Assembly: GCA_021234155.1 (NCBI GenBank)
Contig: JAJEKV010000022.1
Span: forward strand, 7,533,961-7,597,960
DNA length: 64,000 nt
DNA from: Isoetes taiwanensis
Lineage: Eukaryota; Streptophyta; Lycopodiopsida; Isoetales; Isoetaceae
Direction of reading: 5' to 3'
In this document: piece after piece, positions 24,600-37,944 of the stretch
Layout: every line of letters starts with the position of its first letter
Position numbering within the stretch: the first letter of the stretch is position 1
The notes under the pieces: generated by a model
What the model saw: only the letters and a program-made list of their open reading frames with translations
Told to the model about the DNA's origin: nothing
Databases searched by the model: none
Made by a program: the position numbers and the translations under genes

Positions 24600-25156
24600 T
24601 GAGGTTACGTCCGCACGGTAAGAATACAGCTGGAATGAACTGACCTGAATAGTATATGTTTTGAAAAGGTCCCGCCAGTTAATCATGGATATTTCAAATC
24701 TTCCAATTTGAAAAAATTTGGTTTGCCATTTTTGTTGCCCGAAGGGGAATCCCTAGGGCTGGAGGTGAGGTTTGAGGCATATTCCACAAATAATATCATT
24801 GTGAGGCCGACGTTTGAGCTCAATAAGGAATGTATTCAGGAATATGCTATATGGATGGCCAGAGATATGGAAAAAAAAAAGATGTAGAAACATCACTTGT
24901 TACTAAACACATATGTTGAGGACTACTAGTTGGGGGTGATTGCATGCAGCAAGGCATAGGCTTGTCAAGACCTCAATTTCGATAGACAGAGAGACAAGAT
25001 ATAGAGCTGGATATTTTGACGTTCGTGGTAAGCGGATTGATTCTTGCTCCAAAACCTCTCCCTCCAATTTAGCAGGAAATGATTTGCATGCGAAAGCCTT
25101 TGGAGTTTACTGTGCAGGGAGTATTCTTCAATGCATATTTCATGTAAGTATCGAGC
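24600..25156. other. Spacer upstream of tubulin
   Basis: No gene is recognised; the tubulin promoter is expected in the left part. Confidence 0.4.
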
Positions 25157-25320
25157 AGCATCTAGAAGAGCCAAGCATCCATCCAAGCCCACGCAGACAG
25201 AAGTGTCGCTCCAAGTTTCTCTAATTTATCTGTCCTTGACATCTGGAAGAGCCAAGGATCCATCCAAGCCCATGCAGATAGAAGTGCCACTCCAAGTTTC
25301 TCTAATTTGTCTGCCCTTGA
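25157..25320 (-). repeat. About 80-bp tandem duplication
   Basis: The phrase GAAGAGCCAAGCATCCATCC followed by CTCCAAGTTTCTCTAATTT occurs twice with about 10% divergence. Related pieces (AGAAGTGCCGCTCCAAGTTT) occur again at 26,475 and 26,590. Confidence 0.85.
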
Positions 25321-25374
25321 TTCCTTTCTATTTCTCTCTCTTTCTAATTCTCGAATAATTGTTTGCATGAAAAT

Positions 25375-26455
25375 AGACAAAAGCTCTCGACTAGGCTTTT
25401 CATTCATCTCAGCAGTTTTTCTACAATTGTCTAGAGTGGGTAGCTGCGCATCGCAGGCTATCCAAAAAATGAAAAAATAGGGAATATCCAGTTATAACAC
25501 CTGGACCCCAAATAAAATTGGGTGCTACCGATGTTGGTGAGTGTACCTGCCGAGAGCTTATCACCGGGATTAAAAAAACCCGCCCTTTCGAGTTTTCGAG
25601 GAGAACCCTAGCGATAAAATCTCGGCAAGGGACTTGGACAACGCAAGGCTGCTAAACATTCCCACAAAAAAAACCCATGCTCCACAGAGAATATCGAAGT
25701 CGCGCATCACCCCTGGACCTGCACATCACCAACAAAAAAAACTAATAGAGAAAAACCTTGAAAAGCAACCACGCGACAAAAAAAACAACATTTATACCTC
25801 GAAAAAGCGAGGGGCTGGTCACGCGTGCCACGCGACAAAAAACAACATTTGCAATAATATACATATTAAGGGAGGGTGGATGGAAGTCAATGGAATTGAT
25901 GAGAGAGGAGAAAATGTGGATGAGAAGTCGATGAAGAACTGACAAGAAATAGCGATCCCCAAACGAACCAGAGCTCCAGAAAATGCATGCATGGGAGAGA
26001 TGCATGGTCGCCCATTCGAGAATACCGATCCGATGGCCCGAATCGATGGCATTCTCGAATAAGGGTTCGCGTGGAGACAAAAGCTCCCAACAAAAAGAGA
26101 ACTTCCTTATCAAAACGGGATCGAGGTCGAAGGTTGAAGGATGGCAAAAAAAGGGACAAAATCGGGGAAGAACATGTCACAACATGGAAAAAAAATGCCA
26201 AACTGGCAAATGAAGTAGGGAGAAGCCCCTCCCCTGCCTGGTATTAAAGAAAGAGAGTCAATGGGACTGCTGAGAGAGGAGAAAACGCCGATGAGAAGTC
26301 GATGAAGAACCGACAAGAAATAGTGATCCCCAAACAAACCAGAGCCCCAAAAAATGCATGCATACATGCATGCATGTGTGGGAGAGATGCATGCTCGCCC
26401 ATTCGATAATATTGATCCGATGGCTCGAATCGATGGCATTCATTTAAGGATTGTC
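25375..26455 (-). repeat. Repeat R1, minus-strand copy with internal tandem duplication
   Basis: Read on the minus strand this matches 37,945-38,880, including AGGGGCTTCTCCCTGC, the phrase around CCAGCCCCTCGCTTTTTCGA, and the CACCGGGATTAAAAAA stretch. About 160 bp (25,910-26,070) is repeated at 26,290-26,455. CATGCATG motifs are frequent. No ORF of note; probably a transposon-derived repeat of unknown class. Confidence 0.75.
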
Positions 26456-26645
26456 TCATTCTGCTCTACGCAGCACAGAAGTGCCGCTCCAAGTTTTCCT
26501 GATTCGTTTGTCATGATTCCTCTGTCCTTGATTCCTTTCTAATTCCTCTCTCTTTCTAATTCATTTAGGAATTGTCTCATTCTACACTACACAGCCCAGA
26601 AGTGCTGCTCCAAGTTTCCCTGATTAGTTTGTCCTGATTCGTCTA
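26456..26645 (-). repeat. Imperfect tandem duplication
   Basis: TTTAGGATTGTCTCATTCTG with the following AGAAGTGCCGCTCCAAG phrase occurs twice about 110 bp apart. Confidence 0.75.
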
Positions 26646-26736
26646 TTTGAATTATGAGTAGGCGAAATCAGCTCATATTCCTTTTGAGAAGAAAAAGATT
26701 TCATAGGTTCAGAACTTAATTTGCTAGTTGGCCAAT

Positions 26737-27066
26737 GATAGAAGCATTTGAAGCTGGATCATGAACCGTTGAGGAAGAATAGTGACAATCATTGATTAGG
26801 GCCCTTGCATTCCATGGTTCTTTTTCTTTGGATTCAATTCCTAGAACACCAACATTGATAGAAGCATAATGACAGTCATTGATTAGGGCCCTTGCATTCC
26901 ATGGTTCATTTTCTCTGGATTCAATTCCTAGAACACCAACATTGATAGAAGCATTTAAAGCTGCATCATGAATCGTTGGGAAGAATAGTGACAGTCATTG
27001 ATTAGAGCTCTTGCATTCTATGGTTCTTTTTCTCTGGGTTCAATTCCTAGAATACCAACATCTAGG
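26737..27066 (+). repeat. Three tandem units of 87-122 bp
   Basis: Units 26,737-26,856, 26,857-26,943 and 26,944-27,066 each start with GATAGAAGCAT and end with CAATTCCTAGAACACCAACA. The middle unit lacks about 35 bp. Confidence 0.9.
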
Positions 27067-28746
27067 GCAAAACTATCAAGATCAAAATCCAAAACGTCTA
27101 GTACATTTTTTTTTTCTTCCTTATTAACCATTATAAGGTTGCCTTTTAATATGGAGAATATTTTCACCCCTTAGTTACATAGTGATGCGAGGTTATCCGT
27201 TTTGCCTCGTTCCAATGCGAGGTTTGATAAAAATTCAAATCTGACACTAACGGATCTTTCAAACCCCAATTGCCAACCCATTTTAGGTTGGCAAACTGGG
27301 GCAATACCTCCAACTTGGAGCTACTCTGATGTAGCAAGATTTTTGATGTCAATTGTAGGCATGGAAACAGATTATGGCAAAACATTTCTACATATTTGAC
27401 TAAGTATTAGTTTTTGTATATGTCTAGAGGAGCAGATATTATTCTTTGTCATCACAAATCATATATTAATTGGACAGACAGTCTATTCTATTAATAGCTG
27501 TTAATCGCTAAAGATTAGCACTAATGTGAGACAATCATTGAAGAAGCTTAAAAGATGTCTTCTAGTTGTTGAACTTCCTTGTTATATAAAAAAAAAAAGG
27601 GGAGATAGATAGATAGATAGTAGTTTTAGAGAGCCCAAACTAGCTTCAGACAAAAGCCATACTAGCATGACCATCTACCTCAGTCAATCCCTTGGTAGAC
27701 TTATCCAGACATACATAGACTAGGCTAATCCAAGATGGTACTCCACATCCATGGTCCATGATACTTATCAATGCATACAAAACTAGCCTAATCTTATAAG
27801 CCTTGAATAGCAAATATGACTCTTTAAGAATTAAAAGACCAAAATAATAAATTCGATAAAGACACTTTAGTATGTCTTTACAAAATTGTGCCTGTTCATA
27901 CATGTCAATACATGTTTTAAACTATTTGTTCTCATGTACATCATTAGCCCACAAACCATGCAGGCTTATCATTCAAACATTTGCACAAACATCTATGCAG
28001 TCTTATCACTCAAACACGTATCCAAATTATACTTCAACTGAATGCCTTGCATATATGGATAATCCAAAAAGGAAGGATCTCACCACTAGGTAAATCCTCC
28101 ACAAAATAATAAGAGTGATTGTCTATAATCGTATCTTCAAGTCATCAATTTTGAAATAATACTTCTAAGAGATGAAGTCTTGGTTACCTGCACCCAAACA
28201 TGCCAAAGTTAGCAATAAACTCGGTAATTAGACAAGGGATGACAGGTACGTACGCTTCACCTAAAAGATATTATAAAAATATCAATGAGGAAGACCACAA
28301 GGGTCTGAATGCATTTCATATGATAATGTATTTCTCATGAAATTTTGCTAGACTACAAATACATGGTTTTAAAAAAACATGTAGGTTATAGAAAATACCA
28401 TGCTTTACATATTCTAAAAATATTTCCAACATGGCTAATCATGCATAATATGTTTAGAATACATAAAAGAAATCATTTTTTGGCCATTCTAGAATGCATA
28501 AGACGGATTTTAGAATGTCACTAGTCAGCATCTTTTCATAATAGATATCTATTGGTTTGCTCCAAGAGAGCATTTAAGAATAATGATCTTCCTATATCAA
28601 ACACGAAAAACCTGATATGGCAGTGCTCCATGTGATTATTTGCAGCTCCATTGCTGAAGTTGAACAAATCCCATGAGAAATACACAATCTCTGATCATGC
28701 CTTTGACTGCTTCATCATTTGTCTTCATGTTTCAAATGAATAAGCA
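27067..28746. other. Spacer, nothing recognised
   Basis: AT-rich; contains an A run followed by a short (GATA)n microsatellite at about 27,587-27,620. No gene is seen. Confidence 0.4.
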
Positions 28747-29010
28747 AGTTTTTTTTTTTTTTTAAGGACTTGAGCCTTTATTATCGAGAGAAAGTTAAGC
28801 AAGTTGGCTTCTCGTATATTAAATATGCTACAGACGGATTCTAAAAGCATGTCTTTGTTACTACAAGCTGAAGAATGGCAGAATATCATAATGCTATGAT
28901 CCCCTGCTTCTAAATCATGAAAATCAAAACCTCTCTTTATTTTTGAACTGGCTAACAGGATGGAGACATCTGTTTGCAGATGGAAGCGGCAATAAATCTG
29001 TACTGGCCGC
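28747..29010 (-). mobile_element. LINE 3' tail, minus strand
   Basis: A run of about 18 T at 28,747-28,764 is followed by AAGGACTTGAGCCTTTATTA. On the minus strand this is an AATAAAGG signal followed by a poly(A) tail, as in a 5'-truncated LINE or a retrocopy. The left limit of its body is uncertain. Confidence 0.5.
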
Positions 29011-31257
29011 AATTGCAGGCTATGGCCGCAATGCTGACCCTAGTCGCAAAATGGAAACCCTATATTGCCAAAAGATAACTGGTTGATAACAACTTCTGTT
29101 ATCAGCCGCTTATATGAAATAGATTTAACTTTTTAAACTAGTTGTTCTTTTATATAGATTTGAACCTTTGACCTTGTACAAATATAACATTTTTCTTACA
29201 CCAAAGCTCCCAACCATAAGGTCTGTAAACCTTAATTATCCTTATGTAGCATGCATTTTAATAATGTTCTCAAGTCTAAATACTTGTGGATCATAAGAGC
29301 TATTCTTTACATCATGGTAAATCTAAATTTGAAGCTATGTGCACAGGATTAATGTTCTCAAGTTTTGAAAATATGGAACATGCTTTCACCAATATAGAAC
29401 ATTTGGCCACTGATCCCTGAACAATATGGGACTCAATGTATTTTTATCTGTTTTGAGACATAACTATGTTTTTCAAACAAACCCTTGCAATGCATCAAAA
29501 CAAGATTGCCGCATGAAGTATAGAATCAAATTGGTGCCCTAATGATATTTTTTATCCCTCTTACCTCTCGCTTGAAGTGCAGCAACCTCATTGATTGTGG
29601 CAACTTTTTCCCTCTAAGTCATCTCTAAGTTTATCTTTCATGTTTCTTTTTTGGAATTGTGTGGATCGATTCACAAGGTATGTAGAGCATCTTAGATCTC
29701 TTTTTATTGTTTTGGTTGCTTTGTTTGCGGCGCACAGAATCCTGTAGAGCACCTCTTATGCCAGCAGATTAGAAACATGCACATAACTCCCACAAACAAG
29801 CATTGTTTCTATGCAAGAGAATCTATTAGAAAAGGTTACTAAAGCACACACTATGATACTAGGGTGTGTATTTTCAAAATATTCACGATAAATGTCTCAA
29901 TTGAAGAAAATGCATTTGCTGCCACAATATTACAACCATTGGATACATGGCCATAACTCTAACAAACGAACTTTATTTTCTATACAAGAGCTCATTGAAA
30001 GCTCTAGAAACATACTAAGCACATATTGTGAAACAAAGGTTTTTCCTTTCAGATCAAGAGCTCTTCCTTTTGCATGTGAATTGAACCACTTCAATTTAGT
30101 TTGCTCTACTTTTGCTTTATCTTTTTATTGTTTATATATTGCAAAGTTTGGGCCCAAGTAATCCTACTATTGTTGTAAAGTAGAATGATCGTCTGTGACA
30201 AACTTCTAGAAACAAGCTTGTGAACTCACTGAGTGGCTTGCAGGATGTCAGCAGCATTCCTCAGGCCGAGGTATTTCCAAGTTTTACTGTTTATGCAGTT
30301 TTTCTTTTTCCTCCTGAATATTGATTCTCTCTGTAATTGTTTCCATTTCTGGAAGATGATAGAAGATTAGGTGATGGAGATGATGCACTGGCAAGTGCAA
30401 CATATGCAGATGAACATAACAATATGGAGAAAATGAGAACCAGCAACCTAAGAAGAGGCCATGCCTATATACGCATGGTAGAAAGTGAACAACTGGACAT
30501 GCGACATTATCCTCAACCTACCCAGCAGTGGGTGGAATGCTAAATAAATTTGTGTATGTTTTTTCTTATGTTAGCCTTTGAAAAAATAGTAAATTCTATC
30601 ATTGAATGGTCAGTCTATTATAAAACGTATTTATTGTCTCAACTCGCAGGAATAGAATATGTTGTTTGCTATTGAAAATGTTCCTTTTAGTTTCCATCAG
30701 ATTTGACTGATGTTAAACAACCATTTGATGCAGGTTGAAAAAAATTAGAAGCAACATATAATTCACATGATCTTGCAAAGTTGAATGGGCAGTGAATATC
30801 TATTGGACTGCAGGAAAACTAAATTAAATATTATGGAGTGCTCCTTTCCATTGGCTCACTTGCTTCACAAATACTTTCAACGATGCCATAAATAGTTATG
30901 GCCAGCAAAGGGGAAGGAACCCTTTCCTTTGTGGCAAAGGATTGATAGATGCTTCTGAAATCTGGCAGCTCAAGGTAATGCATTGTTAAGTGCCACGTCC
31001 ATGGTTAATGACATGAAATTTTGTGGCTAGTAAAATATACATGTTCTGCAATAGCTATTTATAATGTAGGATTCATTTGCCAGATTTTACATGTTTGCAC
31101 GTGTATGTATGTAGCCCATGATGATTTCATTGGCCAATATTTCTTCCAGGGGTAAATCATCAATCTAGTACATTAGTAATATCTTTGTGCCTGTACACGA
31201 GAGATAATCCTACCGGAACTTCTAGTTACACTATAGCTAGAGTTAGATTATAGACTC
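29011..31257. other. Spacer, nothing recognised
   Basis: About 2.2 kb without recognisable genes. Short open frames (for example 30,337-30,543) lack motifs. Confidence 0.4.
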
Positions 31258-32013
31258 ATGCTGCCACATTTTGGCAGCATAGAAGAGCTGTGCACACAAA
31301 TGGCGCATCTTTGGTTTTCTATTGACTAAAGCATATGTGTGTGCAAGTACTACAGATATGAAGACTCACATTTCTGAAGATCACAAAGTAGACACTTGCT
31401 TGAAGAACAAAGGAAAGGACATGCATTGGAGATCATACAAGCAAATCAAGGAAGAAAGAATTCAAGCAAATAGAATTTTAAGATTGGAAGACCCCTCCAG
31501 TTTACTTGGTATGTGGCCGATTTGAGATCAACTTGGCATGAATTCTATTTCACATGGTTCACCACCTCATTCCTATCCAACATACCTTGCCTGCCTCATA
31601 ATCCTTGTCTCACCGTTTCCCTTAGCAAATTTGGCAAATAGCCTTTTCTCTAGTCAAAACACATCACTCATACATCATTCATACACCACACACTCATTAT
31701 ACCTCCACCATCTTAAAAAAGCAAAAAATTCCTCTCAATTTGGCTATCCCTATGATCTAAGATCACATTCTCTCCCTAAAAGTCAAACTAGAGAGAGAGG
31801 AAGTGCACAACTTTCCAAGAAAAGCATGAAGAAGTCAAATAATCAAGTTGATGCATAAGGGATCCAAGTTTATGTGCACTAGTGCCAAATTTGTCCATGT
31901 CATCATCAAAGTTGCCAAATCACCATCATAAGATGCTATGCACCATCCACATCACCACCAAGTATGCCATGTCATCATATACATGTCACCTTTCATAAAT
32001 TTTCTTTATTCAA
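31258..32013 (+). mobile_element. 5' LTR of Ty3/gypsy element, truncated
   Basis: This block matches 35,713-36,309 plus 37,515-37,681 at roughly 90% or better, beginning at ATGCTGCCACATTTTGGCAG. The match stops abruptly at TTCAAAATG (about 32,013), where pol-like coding sequence starts. The 3' part of this LTR, the primer site, gag and protease are therefore missing. Confidence 0.75.
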
Positions 32014-34870
32014 AATGGCATGTGCCAAGAGAGCAAAATTGTGAAGCAGATGCATTGTGCAGGAGTGTTCTACTTGAACATCTGGCTGAAGGAGCAATAA
32101 AAGAGGAGGATTTAGAAAGAGATGACCTGTAGCAACTTTATCCAATCTTGGTAAGTGAAGAAAAACAGGTAAAAGAGGTAGAAGTTCACAAAGAGGGTCA
32201 AGATAGAACATTTTGTGTTGGAGACTTGTTCAAAGAGGAAGATGAGTCTTTTGTTGCTAAATCCTTTGATGAATGGAAAGATGTGTTTGCTTAGGATTAT
32301 AATGAGTTGATTGGTGTAGACAAAGATGTATGTGAGTTTGAAATAAAAATTAAGAAGGCATGAAACTTTTTATGCAGAAATTGAGGAGAATAAATGCATC
32401 TTTGCTTGGCCTAATTAAAGAAGAATTGTACAAAATGAGAGATGTTGGTGTGATCTCAGAAATAGTAAATCCAGAATGGCTGTCTTGCATAGTGCCTATT
32501 GGGAAGAAGAACAAAACAATTAGAATTTGCATTGATTATAGAGATTTGAACAAGGCAACCATCAAAGACTATTATCCTTTACCTTTCTTGGAGGAAGTGT
32601 TGCATGTTATAGCAGGTAAAGAAATGTATTCTTTCTTAGATGCTTTTCTAGGATTCAATCAAATCAGCATCAAGGAGGCAGATCAGCCCAAAACATCTTT
32701 TATCACACCATGGGGAACATTTGCAATGAAGAGAATGCCTTTTGGACTCATGAATGCATCAGCAACATTTCAGAGAGAAATGGATACTATTTTTAAGGAT
32801 ATACCTCCCACAGCATTTCGAGTTTTTCTAGAAGATTTATGTCTAAGTACTTCTAGCAAAGATCATTTTTCTTATCTAACCAAACTATTTGCTATGTGCA
32901 GGAAATGAGGTGTGAGCCTAAATCCCAAGAAATGTGTCTTCTTATGCTCAAAGGGGGATTTGCTGGGACATGAAGTGTCTATCAAAGGCATCCAAGTTGC
33001 TGAAAATAAAATAGAGGTCATGAAGAAGCTTGCTCCTCCCAAAACACTCAAGCAAGTTGAAAGCTTCTTAGGTATGACCAGTTTCTTAAGGATATATGTT
33101 CCTCACTTTTCACACGCTATAAGTTCTATCTCCAATCTCACAAAGGTTGGAAAATTTTCAAAAAATAAAAGCGAACACATATTGGTTGATCGGAATGAGA
33201 CTTGTCAAAAATCCTTTGACAGGATTATAGATGCTATCTACCACTTTATTTTGCTAAAATCTTCAGATTTCGAAAAGCCTTTCAAAGCTTATATCAGTGT
33301 CACAAAAAAGGCAATTGGTTTGGCATTGTTTCAAGATGACAATATCATTTCCTTTGCAAGCAAAATGTGGTCTGATGCTGAACTGAGATATCCTAGACTT
33401 GAAAAAAGTGTTGCTGCATTAATGTTCCTGATAGATAGACAAGGCCACTTGCTGCAAAACAATCACACTCAAGTTTACATGAAGCAGAACCCCATGTCTC
33501 TTCTATTTGCAAAAAAATAGCCAAAAGCTAAGTTTTGTAGATGGGCTTGCAAAACTCAAGCGTATAATATCAGTGTGAAAGTAGTGAATTCCGTTGAAAA
33601 TCATAGCTCTTACATGCCCTATACCTTGTTTGAGCATGAAGATCAGGAAGGATTAGATGTAAATTATTGTGCTACTAACTTGTTTGTTTTATATGAAAAA
33701 GCATTGGATTGGCAGCTTGACATCAGGAACTATTTGGGGAACAATGAGGTGCCCAAGGATATGACCACCAGTCAAGAGGGAAGATTCAAAGAAAAATGCA
33801 AGAAGTTCAGGCTGATAGGGGAGGTTTTGTGCAAAAATTGACAAAGAAGGAGTGTGCTAAGATGTGTGGATTCAGAGGAACCAAAAATGATTATTGAAGC
33901 ACGCCATGAAGGCATTTGTGGAGGCCACTTTGCTGCTGACACAACAACCAATAAGATTTTAAGATCAGGGTATTTCTGGCCTACTCTTTTTAAAGATTGT
34001 TATAATGCTATTAAATGTTGTCACAAGTGTCAAATTTTTGGCAAAAGAGTGTTGCAGCCAGCTCTCCTTACTGCCATAACCTCTCCAGGACCATTTCAAG
34101 TATGGGGACTTGACTTTATAGGTCCCATAGATCCCCCTTCATCAGCTCAGCATTAGTTCATCCTTGTAGCTATAGATTACTTTACAAAATGGGCTAAAGC
34201 AGTTCCACTTAGAGAGGCCAATGCTTTTGCTACTGCAAGATTTCTCCATGAAAATATTTGTGCTAGATTTGGAATTCCTTTCAAGATCAACTCTCAAAGT
34301 CAAACATACCAAAAGTTCAGCATACTACCCTCAAGATAATGGTCAAGCTGAGTCAACAAATAAGGTATTGAAGTCAATTCTAAAGAAAACTATTAATATC
34401 TCTAAAAAGGATTGGCATTTGAAATTGCATGATGTTTTATGGGCATATAGGACCATCATTAAAGCTTCTACAAAGCATACACCCTTTAGCCTGGTTTATG
34501 ATATAGAGTCCATTGTTCCTATCGAGCTTGAGCTGCCCTCTTTTAGATTGGCTTATCAGATAAACAGAGAAATGGAAGATGCACTAAAAGAAAGGTGTGT
34601 GAGATTGATGTAGTTGGAAAAGCACAGGTTTGAGGCTGAAAATGCAGTTCTCATTAAAAAGGCCAAAGACATAGCAGCATTCAAAGCTGCTCATAAGCTT
34701 CAAGGTACTCTCAAAACAAGAGAATTGGTTCTTAAATGGAATAAAGCAAGGGAAGATGTGGCAGCAAAGTTTGAGAATCTGTAGCCTTTTGAAGTGATTG
34801 GGATAGCAGGGAAAGATTCTTATTGGTTGAAGTCTGTTCTTGAAGAAGAGAATATCCCATCAATATTTTG
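32014..34870 (+). pseudogene. Ty3/gypsy pol remnant (RNase H tail, RT, RNase H, integrase)
   Basis: 32,024-32,080 reads WHVPREQNCEADAL, an RNase H C-terminal motif. RT follows: DVFA-DYNELIG, ICIDYRDLNKATIKDYYPLP, SFLDAFLGFNQI and MPFGLMNASATFQ. The YxDD box reads FLEDL, so a catalytic Asp is lost. LNPKKCVFL, SFLGMTSFLR and FASKMWSDAELRYPRLEK are late RT and RNase H. Integrase has GHFAADTTTNKILRSGYFWP, CHKCQIFGK and WGLDFIGPIDPP, then a gap and frameshift, then SAYYPQDNGQAESTNKVLK. Stops occur at several places. The integrase form resembles Athila/Tat-type plant elements. The copy is dead. Confidence 0.88.
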
Positions 34871-35710
34871 CATTTGAAAAGGTATTGGCAACGGCATGCT
34901 GCCCTGAGCCTATTCGGTTAAAAAAATTAGTAAGATTCTGTAGATAGTTTAGTTAAGCTTGCTTTTAAGTTGATTACATTTGCAAAATCTAAAAAAAAAA
35001 GCAGAAAAGGAAAAGACAAAAAATAAGTTCATAAGTGCTTCGAGTATTAGTTTTATGTGATTGTTCATTTAGTCAAAAGTAATGATTAAATTTGTGTTAT
35101 TCATGCTGATGTGATCTGCTACTAATACTAATGCAAAATTGTGAGATATATGCAGGTTCCAGCTCGCAGAAGGCCAAAATTCTGGATTTCTATTGCTAAA
35201 GTTATTGATTTCCATGCAGGGAGCATCTGAAGATTCATTCATACATTTCATCCTCACAAATGCATTTCATTTTCTTTTAAACATCTCCATACATCATGCT
35301 GCTACCATTCCTGCCTTAACAACAGTTTTTTTATACTGATAAACATCTTGTCACATGCAGGATCATCCTTTCACACATCCATTCTATAATAATCTACTCA
35401 AGAGTTGCCCTTGATCCATACAAGCCACTTCTGTTTTACTATTCCCTATCAGATTCATTGAACTGCTATCATACCTCCATCCAGCAGTTCTACTTGTGCT
35501 AACTACATACAGATTTGGCATGCAGGTTCATCTGTTTAATACATTCATAATCATCTACACTTCATCTGGTTTTCATATTACCTTTCTTTGCTCTCATCCA
35601 TTGCAGGGTCATAAGTTGCCAATCACATCTCCATATTGGCAACTAGCAAGAGTTTTAGATGATGCATCTGCAGATTCAGAGGCTGGAGGACCTATCCTTT
35701 TTGCTTGGCA
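34871..35710 (+). other. 3' non-coding region of the gypsy element
   Basis: Non-coding sequence between integrase and the 3' LTR. A purine-rich patch near 35,680 (GAGGCTGGAGGACC) could be a degraded polypurine tract. No gene is seen. Confidence 0.45.
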
Positions 35711-37944
35711 TGATGCTGCCACATTTTGGCAGTATAGAAGAGCTGTGCACACAAATGACACATCTTTGGTTTTCTATTGACTAAAGCATATGTGTATGCA
35801 AGTACTACAAATATGAAGACTCACATATCTGAAGATCACAAAATAGACACTTGCTTGAAGGACCAAGGAAAGGACATTCATTGGAAATCATAGAAGCAAA
35901 GCAAGGAAGAAAGAATTCAAGCAAATCAGACTAGAATTTGAAGATTGGAAGACCCCTCAAGTTTACTTGGTATGTGGCTGATTTGAGATCATCTTGGCAT
36001 GAATTCTATTTCACATGGTTCATCATCTCATTCCTGTCCAACATACCTTGCCTGCCTCATAATCCTTGTCCCACCCTTTTCCTTAGCAAATTTGGCAAAT
36101 AGCCTTTTCTCTAGTCAAAACACATCACTATACACCATTCATACACCACACACTCATTATACCTCCACCATCTTAAAAAAGCAAAAAATTCCTCTCAATT
36201 TGGCTATCCCTATGATCCAAGATCACATTCTCTCTCTAAAAGTCAAACTAGAGAGAGAGGAAATGCACAATTTTCCAAGAAAAACATGAAGAAGTCAAAT
36301 AATCAAGTTTTTTTTTTTGAAGAACTGTGTCATCAATATGTTAAAAGAATGGTAATGTTACAAAGCAAGTGAGGAAGAAGGAGAACTGCCCCAAAGAGAC
36401 AGCGATACCTCGACACTCCACAACAAACTCACAGAAAAACTGCAACTCTACTGCTGTACAAACCGACCATCACCATCTACAACACCCAAGAAGTCCCGCC
36501 AAATGGCAAACTTCCGCTCTACTAATCCCGGGAACACCAGAAAGCTTTGAAATAGCTTGTACCTGAGTTGAGGAATCAGAGAGGCTGCAGGCTGCTGAAT
36601 CCCCTGAAAGATCCACCGCCGCTTCCAAATCAGCCACACCAACCAAGCCACGCACAGATGCAAGGCTTGTTGCCGCAAGAGCGGCCTAGCACCAGGATAC
36701 ACATGAAGCAACAACTGCTGGCTAGTCAATCTCACCAAGCGAGGCTAACCCAATCCCAGGCGGCGCAAGTGAGGGCATAAAACCGAACAATGCTCCACGT
36801 CTCACGATGAAGGCCACAACAAGGGCGAGAGAGGGCTCACACCCGGCCTAAAGCCCGACTCACAAGGGCATTCACCCCGATACAACGGTGCACCACACGC
36901 CCACGAAGCACCCTAACCCCGGTGGGGAAGTGAGCTCCATGTCCCGTCAAATTGGCGCCATCGAGAACCCGGAACCCGCGAGACCACTTGCACACTGGAA
37001 GGCAAAGTGTATCATGAATAGCCGGCACCCGGTAACAAGATCGCACAAAACAAGAAGACACAACATCCGGATGAACCTTCCAAACCTGCACCACCACATC
37101 ATCACGAGGGACTATAGGTATGTGTAGCGGAATACTCCCCGTCACTTGTTCCCGGATAGCGGTCCACGCCCCTCGAGGTAAAGCGAGCTCGAAAAGAATT
37201 CCCGCGAAGCTAGCCTGACCACCCCAATACCAATCCTCCAAGGTGAGCACGGCAGCTTCGCCTCCAAGCGAACTTCGCGTCAGAGCATGCCGCGATGCGA
37301 CCCAAGGGCAAGTCTTGCGAGGAGGTAGAGGAACCCACAAGAAAGGAGAAGAGTGGTGATAAATTGAGGCATAATCTAGCTGGAAGAGCACACGCACATG
37401 ATCCCAAGCCCGCAACACCCCCGTGAGAAAAGGGGATGCATGTGGGAAAGGCCGGAGACCATACAACAGTGCCCAGGGCAACTCCACATGCACAGACGGT
37501 CAAATAATCAAGTTGATGCATAAGGGATCCAAGTTTATGTGCACTAGTGCCAAATTTGTCCATGTCATCATCAAAGTTGCCAAATCAGCATCATAAGATG
37601 CTATGCACCATCCACATCACCACCAAGTATGCCATGTCATCATATACATGTCACCTTTCATAATTTTCCTTTATTCAAAATGTTTGACCTAAGAGAAGTC
37701 ACTTTGATGTTTAGAGTGACATGTCATCATTTCATTATGCCAAATCATCATTAGATGCCTCCACATCATCCTACACGTGTCATTCACATCATTTCCACCT
37801 CATAAAAAGTTTTGACTAGAAAAAAGACATTTTGCCAACTTGCTTGACACATCATTATCCCTTTTTGCCATGTCATCTTCCATTTACCAAGTCACCACAC
37901 CAACTTGACACATCATCAATTTTCCCACATTGACTCAAAAAATT
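35711..37944 (+). mobile_element. 3' LTR of Ty3/gypsy element, split by a LINE
   Basis: It starts TGATGCTGCCACATTTTGGC and matches the 5' LTR up to 37,681 once the LINE at 36,310-37,498 is taken out. From 37,682 it continues as AT-rich sequence full of degenerate CATCATC/TGTCATCA words with no counterpart in the truncated 5' LTR. Its right end is uncertain because repeat R1 begins near 37,945. Confidence 0.65.
36310..37498 (-). mobile_element. 5'-truncated LINE with 16-bp TSD
   Basis: On the minus strand the insert ends with a poly(A) tail (T run at 36,308-36,318) and is flanked by the duplication GTCAAATAATCAAGTT at 36,294-36,309 and 37,499-37,514. The intact target is seen in the 5' LTR at about 31,840-31,855. 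The coding remnants (36,837-37,493 and 36,448-36,738) are the C-terminal part of ORF2, with LCVAWLVWLIWKRRWIFQG typical of plant LINEs. Its base composition is GC-rich relative to the surrounding LTR. The 3' end is nearly identical to 20,311-20,433. Confidence 0.93.

Noticed and set aside
25157-27066. Clustered direct repeats considered as a CRISPR-like or satellite array
   Set aside because: Units are unequal, few, and lack regular spacers; they are ordinary local tandem duplications in a plant genome.
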